From Cyprinodon diabolis (lineage: Eukaryota; Chordata; Actinopteri; Cyprinodontiformes; Cyprinodontidae), in assembly GCA_030533445.1 (NCBI GenBank), contig JARPUW010000569.1, positions 124,001 to 188,000 on the forward strand: a stretch of DNA of 64,000 bases, in the 5' to 3' direction. Within the stretch, counting starts at the first letter, position 1. Each line of letters opens with the position of its first letter. The position numbers were made by a program, and so were the translations under genes. This document shows, in pieces, positions 22,441 through 35,139 of this stretch. Below the pieces are notes generated by a model. It ran no database searches, had not been told where the DNA came from, and worked only from the letters and a program-made list of their open reading frames with translations.

Positions 22441-25400
22441 ACTAGAAAATTTCTAAAGAAATTTTGAGGGGGGCCACCTACTGCCCGTCTGGGAAACCGG
22501 GCCAATACGGCCCTGGCAAGTGACGTCGGGGCTCCCCAGACCAACTGCTTACGCCTTTGAGGGCTGCTGAGGGAAGGAAAGAGGGCAAGTTCATGGGCAA
22601 AGAGAGCTGTGTGCCACTTGTGCTGAAATCTGGGAAATAGACGTGCACAGCGTATGATGCACAAGGGTAATATGGGTTGTCCATATTGAAACACAGTGGG
22701 TAAAGCCCAGTTGGCGGGCTTTGCCCGCCTGCTAGGAGCCATCTCAGTGAAGAAAAAAATCACCAATGGCGGGCTCTGCCCGCCTTCTAAGAGCCATTGC
22801 AGTGATGAAATCACCAATGGCGGGCTCTGCCCGCCTGCTAAGAGCCATTGCAGTGATGTAATCACCTTTGGCGGGCTCCGCCCGCCTGTTACCATTGGCG
22901 GGCTCTGCCCGCCTTCTAAGAGCCATTGCAGTGATGAAATCACCAATGGCAATGAGCAATATGCCAGAATGTATGAGTGTGTATAAGGAAGAGGCTTTTA
23001 TTCTGTAGAGTCCTTGTAGTCTTATTTTGAAAGTCTATCATGAATGTGCATCAAAAGATGGGTCACGCCCAGCAGTGATATAGAATCCATTTCCAAATGT
23101 TAAATCACTGGTTTTCCATGTTATTAGCTGAATAGTTGCTGTATTACAGAGTAAATGGGAGACTTTTATTGTGAAATTTGCTCTGGGTGTGTTTTGAAAA
23201 GGTCACTAGAGTCTAATAAAAACAACCTGGAAGAGTTTGGGTCATAATGTTGAGCCATTTGCATCAATTAATGCATTAGTATAATCTAGAGGCTTTTATT
23301 TTGTAGGGTCCCTGGAGTCTTATTTTGAAAGTCAAACAGAGTTGTGTTTATAGAAAATGTTCAGACCCGTCAATGATAGTTGATTACTTTCCAATCGTTA
23401 AATCACTCTTTTTCCATGTTATTAGGGCAGTAGATGAAGCGGAAATGGGAGGCTTTTATTTTGAAATTTGCTATAGGGTGTGTTTTAAACAGTCTCCTAG
23501 AGTCTATTCTCTAAAACGGGGTTGAGTTTGGGTCATAATGTTGAGCCATATAGGGCAATAAATATATGTAAAAAATATAGAGGCTTTTATTTTGTAGGGT
23601 CCCTGGAGTCTTATTTTGAAAGTCTATCAGTGCTGAGTGGCAAGGGAAGTGTCATGGACAGCAGTCATATAGTATCCATTTCCCAATGTTAAATCAGTCC
23701 TTTCACCCTCCATTAGATTAATATGTGCTGTTTAAAACAGCAGAGGTAAAATCTGTTTGAAGCTTGGTAACCTTGACAACGCTTAACGAGCCTCTCACTG
23801 ACACAGACAACAGCTGCACTCACTATTGGTTTCTTCTTCCCAGGCTTTTTTGTATGGGAAGAACGGCACCGAACAAACGACTACTGATCAAAAACCGTAT
23901 GAGTTATTCAAAAAACATTTTCACCATGAGCATCAGCAATCCTTCGACTCCAACTATACCAACTTTGGTGTATGTGTGTCATTCAGAAAAATATTTATGA
24001 CGAGTTGAAAACACATAGTCTGATTCGTTTCTCTCCCATCTTCAGCTCAAAAAGAATAGAGAAAGGCTGAAACTCTCATCGACTTTAGGTTGGTCTGGAG
24101 GGTTTTTAAGGAAAAGTATTAATCCTACCGTAATTCCGAAGACATTGTGTGAGTCCAGAGGTTTCAGTCTACAAACTGACCAAAAATGGTGACTGTAGCT
24201 CCAAATATGTGGCCGTGAGGGCGAGAATAAGATGTTTGATCTGAAAAAAATGGCCGCCTCACACTAAGATTTCAGCAGCTGCACTCTAGCAGGCTGCTGC
24301 AGAAGCTAACTGTCAGCTAGCTTCCAGGTGCTTACCCTCCGAACAAACGACTGCTGAGCAAAAACCGTAAAAGGTATCTGAAAAATTCTTTCAGTGAAAG
24401 CAACATCTATCCCTTGTCTCAGACTGGGGTAACCTTCATGTCTGTAGGTCTTTCACAACCCAAAACGAAGCACAAACAAAATGGTTGGCCCACCTGCTCC
24501 TCCCTTTCCTTTAACTGCAGGACCTCCCTCACTCACCTTTTAGCTGCTAAAGCACCCCTCCGAACAAACGACTGCTGAGTAAAAACCGTAAAAGGTATCT
24601 GAAAAATTCTTTTTATCTAAGCGACAGCTATATCTTGTCTTCAATTGGTGTAACTTTCATGGCTGTAGATCATCTACAAACTGAATGGGAAGAGAAAGAA
24701 AAAGAAAAAACGTTTCATCACACCTAAGCTTCTAATTGAGCTAGCTGCAGCAGGTCACTCTCACTCAGCTTTCAGGTGCTTAAAATGTCCTCCGAACAAA
24801 CGACTGCTGAGCAAAAACCGTATGAGTTATTCAAAAAAATTTTTCACCGTGAGCGTCAGTCATCCTTCGACTCCAACTATGCCAACTTTGGTGTATGTGT
24901 GTAATTCAGAAAAATATTTATGACGAGTTTAAAACACATAGTCTGATTCGTTTTTCTCCCCTCTTCTGCTCCAAAACCAATGAAAAACGGCTCTGATTTT
25001 CATCGACTTTAGGTCGGTCTGGAGGGTTTTTAAGGAAAAGTATTAATCCTACCGTAATTCCGAAGATATTGTGTGGGTCCAGAGATTTCAGTCTACAAAC
25101 TGACCAAAAATGGTGACTCTAGCTATAAATATGTGGCCGTGAGGGCGAGTTTAAAATGTTATTTTGTGTTTAAAAAACGCCTGCCTCACACTCTAGCTTT
25201 TCAGTTGCTCCACTCTAGCAGGCTGGATTTTGCTAAAACTTTGTGGCGCTTGAGGTCTGATTATACAAAAACCGTAGCAGTTATCAACATACCGTCTTCA
25301 GTTTTAAATAGACGAAGGATTTATCTACAAACTGAGCTTCAAACTGTTTTTCTAGGTGAATGTATGCCGACACAGTGAAGTGCTGTTTTTTATGCTTTTT

Positions 25401-25606
25401 TTTTCCTCTCCCCATTCATTTCCTATGGGATTTTTTTGCGACGTTTTCACTAATAATTCGCAAACCTTCGGACTAATGAGAAAGTTTTATACAAGCACAC
25501 ATCACCCCATTGGTCCCGACGCGTGTGCCAACTTTGGGCCCGATCCGCCAAACCGTGCGGGACTAGTTACGCGCCGAAGTTTTGGGTATACGGGAGAATT
25601 ATAATA
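22441..25606 (+). repeat. Unit 7 (3166 bp, type A, 5 GC palindromes)
   Basis: Minisatellite at 22713-22950 with three TCT-loop palindromes. No hairpin at its own 3' end, but it follows the three-copy array of unit 6. It shares GTAAAAGGTATCTG (near 24366) and CTGTAGATCATC (near 24663) with unit 15. It has a private short deletion in the CTCACTCTCACTCACC run near 24525 and a private GTCAAACAGAG near 23332. Confidence 0.92.
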
Positions 25607-28600
25607 ACTAGAAAATTTCTAAAGAAATTTTGAGGGGGGCCACCTACTGCCCGTCTGGGGAACCGGGCCAATACGGCCCTGGCAAGTGACGTCGGGGCTC
25701 CCCAGACCAACTGCTTACGCCTTTGAGGGCTGCTGAGGGAAGGAAAGAGGGCAAGTTCATGGGCAAAGAGAGCTGTGTGCCACTTGTGCTGAAATCTGGG
25801 AAATAGACGTGCACAGCGTATGATGCACAAGGGTAATATGGGTTGTCCATATTGAAACACAGTGGGTAAAGCCCAGTTGGCGGGCTTCGCCCGCCTGCTA
25901 GGAGCCATCTCAGTGAAGAAAAAAATCACCAATGGCGGGCTCTGCCCGCCTTCTAAGAGCCATTGCAGTGATGAAATCACCAAGGGCGGGCTCTGCCCGC
26001 CTGCTAAGAGCCATTGCAGTGATGTAATCACCTTTGGCGGGCTCCGCCCGCCTGTTACCATTGGCGGGCTCCGCCCGCCTTCTAAGAGCCATTGCAGTGA
26101 TGAAATCACCAATGGCAATGAGCAATATGCCAGAATGTATGAGTGTGTATAAGGAAGAGGCTTTTATTCTGTAGAGTCCTTGTAGTCTTATTTTGAAAGT
26201 CTATCATGAATGTGCATCAAAAGATGGGTCACGCCCAGCAGTGATATGGAAACCATTTCCAAATGTTAAATCACTGGTTTTCCATGTTATTAGGTGAATA
26301 GTTGCTGTATTACAGAGTAAATGGGAGACTTTTATTGTGAAATTTGCTCTGGGGTGTGTTTTGAAAAGGTCACTAGAGTCTAATAAAAACAACCTGGAAG
26401 AGTTTGGGTCATAATGTTGAGCCATTTGCATCAATTAATGCATTAGTATAATCTAGAGGCTTTGATTTTGTAGGGTCGCTGGAGTTTTATTTTGAAAGTC
26501 CAACAGAGTTGTGTTTATAGAAAATGTTCAGACCCGTCAATGATAGTTGATTACTTTCCAATCGTTAAATCACTCTTTTTCCATGTTATTAGGGCAGTAG
26601 ATGAAGCGGAAATGGGAGGCTTTTATTTTGAAATTTGCTATAGGGTGTGTTTTAAACAGTCTCCTAGAGTCTATTCTCTAAAACGGGGTTGAGTTTGGGT
26701 CATAATGTTGAGCCATATAGGGCAATAAATATATGTAAAAAATATAGAGGCTTTTATTTTGTAGGGTCCCTGGAGTCTTATTTTGAAAGTCTATCAGTGC
26801 TGAGTGGCAAGGGAAGTGTCATGGACAGCAGTCATATAGTATCCATTTCCCAATGTTAAATCAGTCCTTTCACCCTCCATTAGATTAATATGTGCTGTTT
26901 AAAACAGCAGAGGTAAAATCTGTTTGAAGCTTGGTAACCTTGACAACGCTTAACGAGCCTCTCACTGACACAGACAACAGCTGCACTCACTATTGGTTTC
27001 TTCTTCCCAGGCTTTTTTGTATGGGAAGAACGGCACCGAACAAACGACTACTGATCAAAAACCGTATGAGTTATTCAAAAAACATTTTCACCATGAGCAT
27101 CAGCAATCCTTCGACTCCAACTATACCAACTTTGGTGTATGTGTGTCATTCAGAAAAATATTTATGACGAGTTGAAAACACATAGTCTGATTCGTTTCTC
27201 TCCCATCTTCAGCTCAAAAAGAATAGAGAAAGGCTGAAACTCTCATCGACTTTAGGTTGGTCTGGAGGGTTTTTAAGGAAAAGTATTAATCCTACCGTAA
27301 TTCCGAAGACATTGTGTGAGTCCAGAGGTTTCAGTCTACAAACTGACCAAAAATGGTGACTGTAGCTCCAAATATGTGGCCGTGAGGGCGAGAATAAGAT
27401 GTTTGATCTTAAAAAAATGGCCGCCTCACACTAAGATTTCAGCAGCTGCACTCTAGCAGGCTGCTGCAGAAGCTAACTGTCAGCTAGCTTCCAGGTGCTT
27501 ACCCTCCGAACAAACGACTGCTGAGCAAAAACCGTAAAAGATATCTGAAAAATTCTTTCAGTGAAAGCAACATCTATCCTTTGTCTCAGACTGGGGTAAC
27601 CTTCATGTCTGTAGGTCTTTCACAACCCAAAACGAAGCACAAACAAAATGGTTGGCCCACCTGCTCCTCCCTTTGTTTGAACTGCAGGACCTCACTCTCA
27701 CTCACCTTTTAGCTGCTAAAGCACCCCTCCGAACAAACGACTGCTGAGTAAAAACCGTAAAAGGTATCTGAAAAATTCTTTTTATCTAAGCGACAGCTAT
27801 ATCTTGTCTTCAATTGGAGTAACTTTCATGGCTGTAGGTCATCTACAAACTGAATGGGAAGAGAAAGAAAAAGAAAAAACGTTTCATCACACCTAAGCTT
27901 CTAATTGAGCTAGCTGCAGCAGGTCACTGTCACTCAGCTTTCAGGTGCTTAAAATGTCCTCCGAACAAACGACTGCTGAGCAAAAACCGTATGAGTTATT
28001 CAAAAAAAGTTTTCACCGTGAGCGTCAGTCATCCTTCGACTCCAACTATGCCAACTTTGGTGTATGTGTGTCATTCAGAAAAATATTTATGACGAGTTGA
28101 AAACACATAGTCTGATTCGTTTTTCTCCCCTCTTCTGCTCCAAAACCAATGAAAAACGGCTCTGATTTTCATCGACTTTAGGTCGGTCTGGAGGGTTTTT
28201 AAGGAAAAGTATTAATCCTACCGTAATTCCGAAGATATTGTGTGGGTCCAGAGATTTCAGTCTACAAACTGACCAAAAATGGTGACTCTAGCTATAAATA
28301 TGTGGCCTTGAGGGCGAGTTTAAAATGTTTTTTTGTGTTTAAAAAACGCCTGCCTCACACTCTAGCTTTTCAGTTGCTCCACTCTAGCAGGCTGGATTTT
28401 GCTAAAACTTTGTGGCGCTTGAGGTCTGATTATACAAAAACCGTAGCAGTTATCAACATACCGTCTTCAGTTTTAAATAGACGAAGGATTTATCTACAAA
28501 CTGAGCTTCAAACTGTTTTTCTAGGTGAATGTATGCTGACACAGTGAAGTGCTGTTTTTTATGCTTTTTTTTTCCTCTCCCCATTCATTTCCTATGGGAT

Positions 28601-28775
28601 TTTTTTGCGACGTTTTCGCTAATAATTCGCAAACCTTCGGACTAATGAGAAAGTTTTATACAAGCACACATCACCCCATTGGTCCCGACGCGTGTGCCAA
28701 CTTTGGGCCCGATCCGCCAAACCGTGCGGGACTAGTTACGCGCCGAAGTTTTGGGTATACGGGAGAATTATAATA
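25607..28775 (+). repeat. Unit 8 (3169 bp, type A, 5 GC palindromes)
   Basis: Minisatellite at 25879-26116, in which one copy reads CAAGGGCGGG instead of CAATGGCGGG. No hairpin repeat at the 3' end. Private changes include GGAGTTTTATTTT near 26482 and GGCTTTGATTTT near 26459. The block A' start reads AAAAAAAGTTTTCACC near 28001. Confidence 0.92.
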
Positions 28776-31700
28776 ACTAGAAAATTTCTAAAGAAATTTT
28801 GAGGGGGGCCACCTACTGCCCGTCTGGGGAACAGGGCCAATACGGCCCTGGCAAGTTATGTCGGGGCTCCCCAGACCAACTGCTTACGCCTTTGAGGGCT
28901 GCTGAGGGAAGGAAAGAGGGCTAGGTCATGGGCAAAGAGAGCTGTGTGCCACTTGTGCTGAAATCTGGGAAATAGACGTGCACAGCGTATGATGCAAAAG
29001 GGTAATATGGGTTGTCCATATTGAACCGCAGTGGGTAAAGCTCAGTTGGTGGGCTCCGCCCGCCTGCTAGGAGCCCTTGCAGCGATGAAAAAAATCACCA
29101 ATGGCGGGCTCTGCCCGCCTGCTAAGAGCCATTGCAGTGATGAAATCACCAATGGCGGGCTCCGCCCGCCTTCTAAGAGCCATTGCAGTGATGAAATCAC
29201 CAATGGCGGGCTCCGCCCGCCTTCTAAGAGCCATTGCAGTGATGAAATTACAAATGGCAATGAGCAATATGCCAGAATGTATGAGTGTGTATAAGGAAGA
29301 GGCTTTTATTCTGTAGAGTCCCTGGAGTCTTATTTTGAAAGTCTATCATGGAAGTGCATCTAAAGATGGGTCATGCCCAGCAGTTATATAGAATCAATTT
29401 CCAAATGTTAAATCACTGGTTTTCCATGTTATTAGGTGAATAGTTGCTGTAATACAGAGTAAATGGGAGACTTTTATTGTGAAATTTGCTCTGGGTGTGT
29501 TTTGAAAAGGTCACTAGAGTCTAATAAAAACAACCTGGAAGAGTTTGGGTCATAATGTTGAGCCATTTGCATCAATTAATGCATTAGTATAATCTAGAGG
29601 CTTTTATTTTGTAGGGTCGCTGGAGTCTTATTTTGAAAGTCCAACAGAGTTGTGTTTATAGAAAATGTTCAGACCCGTCAATGATAGTTGATTACTTTCC
29701 AATCGTTAAATCACTCTTTTTCCATGTTATTAGGGCAGTAGATGAAGCGGAAATGGGAGGCTTTTATTTTGAAATTTGCTATAGGGTGTGTTTTAAACAG
29801 TCTCCTAGAGTCTATTCTCTAAAACGGGGTTGAGTTTGGGTCATAATATTGAGCCATATAGGGCAATAAATATATGTAAAAAATATAGAGGCTTTTATTT
29901 TGTAGGGTCCCTGGAGTCTTATTTTGAAAGTCTATCAGTGCTGAGTGGCAAGGGAAGTGTCATGGACAGCAGTCATATAGTATCCATTTCCCAATGTTAA
30001 ATCAGTCCTTTCACCCTCCATTAGATTAATATGTGCTGTTTAAAACAGCAGAGGTAAAATCTGTTTGAAGCTTGGTAACCTTGACAACGCTTAACGAGCC
30101 TCTCACTGACACAGACAACAGCTGCACTCACTATTGGTTTCTTCTTCCCAGGCTTTTTTGTATGGGAAGAACGACACCGAACAAACGACTACTGATCAAA
30201 AACCGTATGAGTTATTCAAAAAACATTTTCACCATGAGCATCAGCAATCCTTCGACTCCAACTATGCCAACTTTGGTGTATGTGTGTCATTCAGAAAAAT
30301 ATTTATGACGAGTTGAAAACACATAGTCTGATTCGTTTCTCTCCCATCTTCAGCTCAAAAAGAATAGAGAAAGGCTGAAACTCTCATCGACTTTAGGTTG
30401 GTCTGGAGGGTTTTTAAGGAAAAGTATTAATCCTACCGTAATTCCGAAGACATTGTGTGAGTCCAGAGGTTTCAGTCTACAAACTGACCAAAAATGGTGA
30501 CTGTAGCTCCAAATATGTGGCCGTGAGGGCGAGAATAAGATGTTTGATCTTAAAAAAATGGCCGCCTCACACTAAGATTTCAGCAGCTGCACTCTAGCAG
30601 GCTGCTGCAGAAGCTAACTGTCAGCTAGCTTCCAGGTGCTTACCCTCCGAACAAACGACTGCTGAGCAAAAACCGTAAAAGATATCTGAAAAATTCTTTC
30701 AGTGAAAGCAACATCTATCCTTTGTCTCAGACTGGGGTAACCTTCATGTCTGTAGGTCTTTCACAACCCAAAACGAAGCACAAACAAAATGGTTGGCCCA
30801 CCTGCTCCTCCCTTTGTTTGAACTGCAGGACCTCACTCTCACTCACCTTTTAGCTGCTAAAGCACCCCTCCGAACAAACGACTGCTTAGTAAAAACCGTA
30901 AAAGGTATCTGAAAAATTCTTTTTATCTAAGCGACAGCTATATCTTGTCTTCAATTGGAGTAACTTTCATGGCTGTAGGTCATCTACAAACTGAATGGGA
31001 AGAGAAAGAAAAAGAAAAAACGTTTCATCACACCTAAGCTTCTAATTGAGCTAGCTGCAGCAGGTCACTGTCACTCAGCTTTCAGGTGCTTAAAATGTCC
31101 TCCGAACAAACGACTGCTGAGCAAAAACCGTATGAGTTATTCAAAAAATTTTTTCACCGTGAGCGTCAGTCATCCTTCGACTCCAACTATGCCAACTTTG
31201 GTGTATGTGTGTCATTCAGAAAAATATTTATGACGAGTTTAAAACACATAGTCTGATTAGTTTTTCTCCCCTCTTCTGCTCCAAAACCAATGAAAAACGG
31301 CTCTGATTTTCATCGACTTTAGATCGGTCTGGAGGGTTTTTAAGGAAAAGTATTAATCCTACAGTAATTCCGAAGATATTGTGTGGGTCCAGAGATTTCA
31401 GTCTACAAACTGACCAAAAATGGTGACTCTAGCTATAAATATGTGGCCGTGAGGGCGAGTTTAAAATGTTTTTTTGTGTTTAAAAAACGCCTGCCTCACA
31501 CTCTAGCTTTTCAGTTGCTCCACTCTAGCAGGCTGGATTTTGCTAAAACTTTGTGGCGCTTGAGGTCTGATTATACAAAAACCGTAGCAGTTATCAACAT
31601 ACCGTCTTCAGTTTTAAATAGACGAAGGATTTATCTACAAACTGAGCTTCAAACTGTTTTTCTAGGTGAATGTATGGCGACACAGTGAAGTGCTGTTTTT

Positions 31701-31916
31701 TATGCTTTTTTTTCCCTCTCCCCATTCATTTCCTATGGGATTTTTTTGCGACGTTTTCGCTAATAATTCGCAAACCTTCGGACTAATGAGAAAGTTTTAT
31801 ACAAGCACACATCACCCCATTGGTCCCGACGCGTGTGCCAACTTTGGGCCCGATCCGCCAAACCGTGCGGGACTAGTTACGCGCCGAAGTTTTGGGTATA
31901 CGGGAGAATTATAATA
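28776..31916 (+). repeat. Unit 9 (3141 bp, type B, 4 GC palindromes)
   Basis: Type B flank with a four-palindrome minisatellite (29048-29258), the last copy ending in GAAATTACAAATGGC. No hairpin at the 3' end. It is the undeleted counterpart of units 12 and 14: its length minus theirs (3141 - 2216) is exactly 925 bp, which equals the distance between its first and fourth 31-bp motifs (30177 and 31102). Confidence 0.93.
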
Positions 31917-32188
31917 ACTAGAAAATTTCTAAAGAAATTTTGAGGGGGGCCACCTACTGCCCGTCTGGGGAACAGGGCCAATACGGCCCTGGCAAGTGAT
32001 GTCGGGGCTCCCCAGACCAACTGCTTACGCCTTTGAGGGCTGCTGAGGGAAGGAAAGAGGGCTAGGTCATGGGCAAAGAGAGCTGTGTGCCACTTGTGCT
32101 GAAATCTGGGAAATAGACGTGCACAGCGTATGATGCAAAAGGGTAATATGGGTTGTCCATATTGAACCGCAGTGGGTAAAGCTCAGTT

Positions 32189-32348
32189 GGTGGGCTCCGC
32201 CCGCCTGCTAGGAGCCCTTGCAGCGATGAAAAAAATCACCAATGGCGGGCAGAGCCCGCCTTCTAAGAGCCATTGCAGTGATGAAATCACCAATGGCGGG
32301 CTCCGCCCGCCTTCTAAGAGCCATTGCAGTGATGAAATTACAAATGGC
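32189..32348. repeat. 51-bp minisatellite with one inverted-loop palindrome
   Basis: Three palindromes. The middle one (32244-32260) has arms GGCGGGC and GCCCGCC around AGA, the reverse complement of the TCT loop in the corresponding copies of units 9, 12, 14 and 16. The sequence to its right (TTCTAAGA) belongs to the next repeat of those units, and one 51-bp period is missing. Confidence 0.9.
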
Positions 32349-35012
32349 AATGAGCAATATGCCAGAATGTATGAGTGTGTATAAGGAAGAGGCTTTTATT
32401 CTGTAGAGTCCCTGGAGTCTTATTTTGAAAGTCTATCATGGAAGTGCATCTAAAGATGGGTCATGCCCAGCAGTTATATAGAATCAATTTCCAAATGTTA
32501 AATCACTGGTTTTCCATGTTATTAGGTGAATAGTTGCTGTATTACAGAGTAAATGGGAGACTTTTATTGTGAAATTTGCTCTGGGGTGTGTTTTGAAAAG
32601 GTCACTAGAGTCTAATAAAAACAACCTGGAAGAGTTTGGGTCATAATGTTGAGCCATTTGCATCAATTAATGCATTAGTATAATCTAGAGGCTTTTATTT
32701 TGTAGGGTCGCTGGAGTCTTATTTTGAAAGTCCAACAGAGTTGTGTTTATAGAAAATGTTCAGACCCGTCAATGATAGTTGATTACTTTCCAATCGTTAA
32801 ATCACTCTTTTTCCATGTTATTAGGACAGTAGATGAAGCGGAAATGGGAGGCTTTTATTTTGAAATTTGCTATAGGGTGTGTTTTAAACAGTCTCCTAGA
32901 GTCTATTCTCTAAAACGGGGTTGAGTTTGGGTCATAATATTGAGCCATATAGGGCAATAAATATATGTAAAAAATATAGAGGCTTTTATTTTGTAGGGTC
33001 CCTGGAGTCTTATTTTGAAAGTCTATCAGTGCTGAGTGGCAAGGGAAGTGTCATGGACAGCAGTCATATAGTATCCATTTCCCAATGTTAAATCAGTCCT
33101 TTCACCCTCCATTAGATTAATATGTGCTGTTTAAAACAGCAGAGGTAAAATCTGTTTGAAGCTTGGTAACCTTGACAACGCTTAACGAGCCTCTCACTGA
33201 CACAGACAACAGCTGCACTCACTATTGGTTTCTTCTTCCCAGGCTTTTTTGTATGGGAAGAACGGCAACGAAAACAAACGACTACTGATCAAAAACCGTA
33301 TGAGTTATTCAAAAAACATTTTGACCATGAGCATCAGCAATCCTTCGACTCCAAGTATACCAACTTTGGTGTATGTGTGTCATTCAGAACAATATTTATG
33401 ACGACTTGAAAACACATAGTCTGATTCGTTTCTCTCCCATCTTCAGCTCAAAAAGAATGGAGAAAGGCTGAAACTCATCGACTTTAGGTTGGTCTGGAGG
33501 GTTTTTAAGGAAAAGTATTAATCCTACCGTAATTCCGAAGACATTGTGTGAGTCCAGAGGTTTCAGTCTACAAACTGACCAAAAATGGTGACTGTAGCTC
33601 CAAATATGTGGCCGTGAGGGCGAGAATAAGATGTTTGATCTTAAAAAAATGGCCGCCTCACACTAAGATTTCAGCAGCTGCACTCTAGCAGGCTGCTGCA
33701 GAAGCTAACTGTCAGCTAGCTTCCAGGTGCTTACCCTCCGAAAAAACGACTGCTGAGCAAAAACCGTAAAAGATATCTGAAAAATTCTTTCAGTGAAAGC
33801 AACATCTATCCTTTGTCTCAGACTGGGGTAACCTTCATGTCTGTAGGTCTTTCACAACCCAAAACGAAGCACAAACAAAATGGTTGGCCCACCTGCTCCT
33901 CCCTTTGTTTGAACTGCAGGACCTCACTCTCACTCACCTTTTAGCTGCTAAAGCACCCCTCCGAACAAACGACTGCTGAGTAAAAACCGTAAAAGGTGTC
34001 TGAAAAATTCTTTTTATCTAAGCGACAGCTATATCTTGTCTTCAATTGGAGTAACTTTCATGGCTGTAGGTCATCTACAAACTGAATGGGAAGAGAAAGA
34101 AAAAGAAAAAACGTTTCATCACACCTAAGCTTCTAATTGAGCTAGCTGCAGCAGGTCACTGTCACTCAGCTTTCAGGTGCTTAAAATGTCCTCCGAACAA
34201 ACGACTGCTGAGCAAAAACCGTATGAGTTATTCAAAAAATTTTTTCACCGTGAGCGTCAGTCATCCTTCGACTCCAACTATGCCAACTTTGGTGTATGTG
34301 TGTCATTCAGAAAAATATTTATGACAAGTTTAAAACACATAGTCGGATTCGTTTTTCTCCCCTCTTCTGCTCCAAAACCAATGAAAAACGGCTCTGATTT
34401 TCATCGACTTTAGGTCGGTCTGGAGGGTTTTTAAGGAAAAGTATTAATCCTACCGTAATTCCGAAGATATTGTGTGGGTCCAGAGATTTCAGTCTACAAA
34501 CTGACCAAAAATGGTGACTCTAGCTATAAATATGTGGCCGTGAGGGCGAGTTTAAAATGTTTTTTTGTGTTTAAAAAACGCCTGCCTCACACTCTAGCTT
34601 TTCAGTTGCTCCACTCTAGCAGGCTGGATTTTGCTAAAACTTTGTGGCGCTTGAGGTCTGATTATACAAAAACCGTAGCAGTTATCAACATACCGTCTTC
34701 AGTTTTAAATAGACGAAGGATTTATCTACAAACTGAGCTTCAAACTGTTTTTCTAGGTGAATGTATGGCGACACAGTGAAGTGCTGTTTTTTATGCTTTT
34801 TTTTCCCTCTCCCCATTCATTTCCTATGGGATTTTTTTGCGACGTTTTCGCTAATAATTCGCAAACCTTCGGACTAATGAGAAAGTTTTATACAAGCACA
34901 CATCACCCCATTGGTCCCGACGCGTGTGCCAACTTTGGGCCCGATCCGCCAAACCGTGCGGGACTAGTTACGCGCCGAAGTTTTGGGTATACGGGAGAAT
35001 TATAATAATAAT

Positions 35013-35138
35013 ACGCGGAATAAATATGTGCAATAGTAGTAGGTGGGCCATGCCTTCGGCATGTGGCCCCCCAATAATACGCGGAATAAATATGTGCAAT
35101 AGTAGTAGGTGGGCCATGCCTTCGGCATGTGGCCCCCC
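35013..35138 (+). repeat. Hairpin repeat array, 2 copies
   Basis: Two cores with a 66-bp period at the end of unit 10. It matches the array at 55642-55767 in copy number and spacing. Confidence 0.9.
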
Positions 35139-35139
35139 A

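Larger units (their letters stand above)
31917..35139 (+). repeat. Unit 10 (3223 bp, type B, 3 GC palindromes incl. one with inverted loop, 2 hairpins)
   Basis: Type B flank; minisatellite at 32189-32348 with three palindromes. The second reads GGCGGGC-AGA-GCCCGCC, the only copy in the window with this loop. The body shares GGCAACGAAAAC near 33266 and GGTGTCTG near 33996 with units 3 and 16. Two hairpin repeats (35013-35138) close it. Confidence 0.93.
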
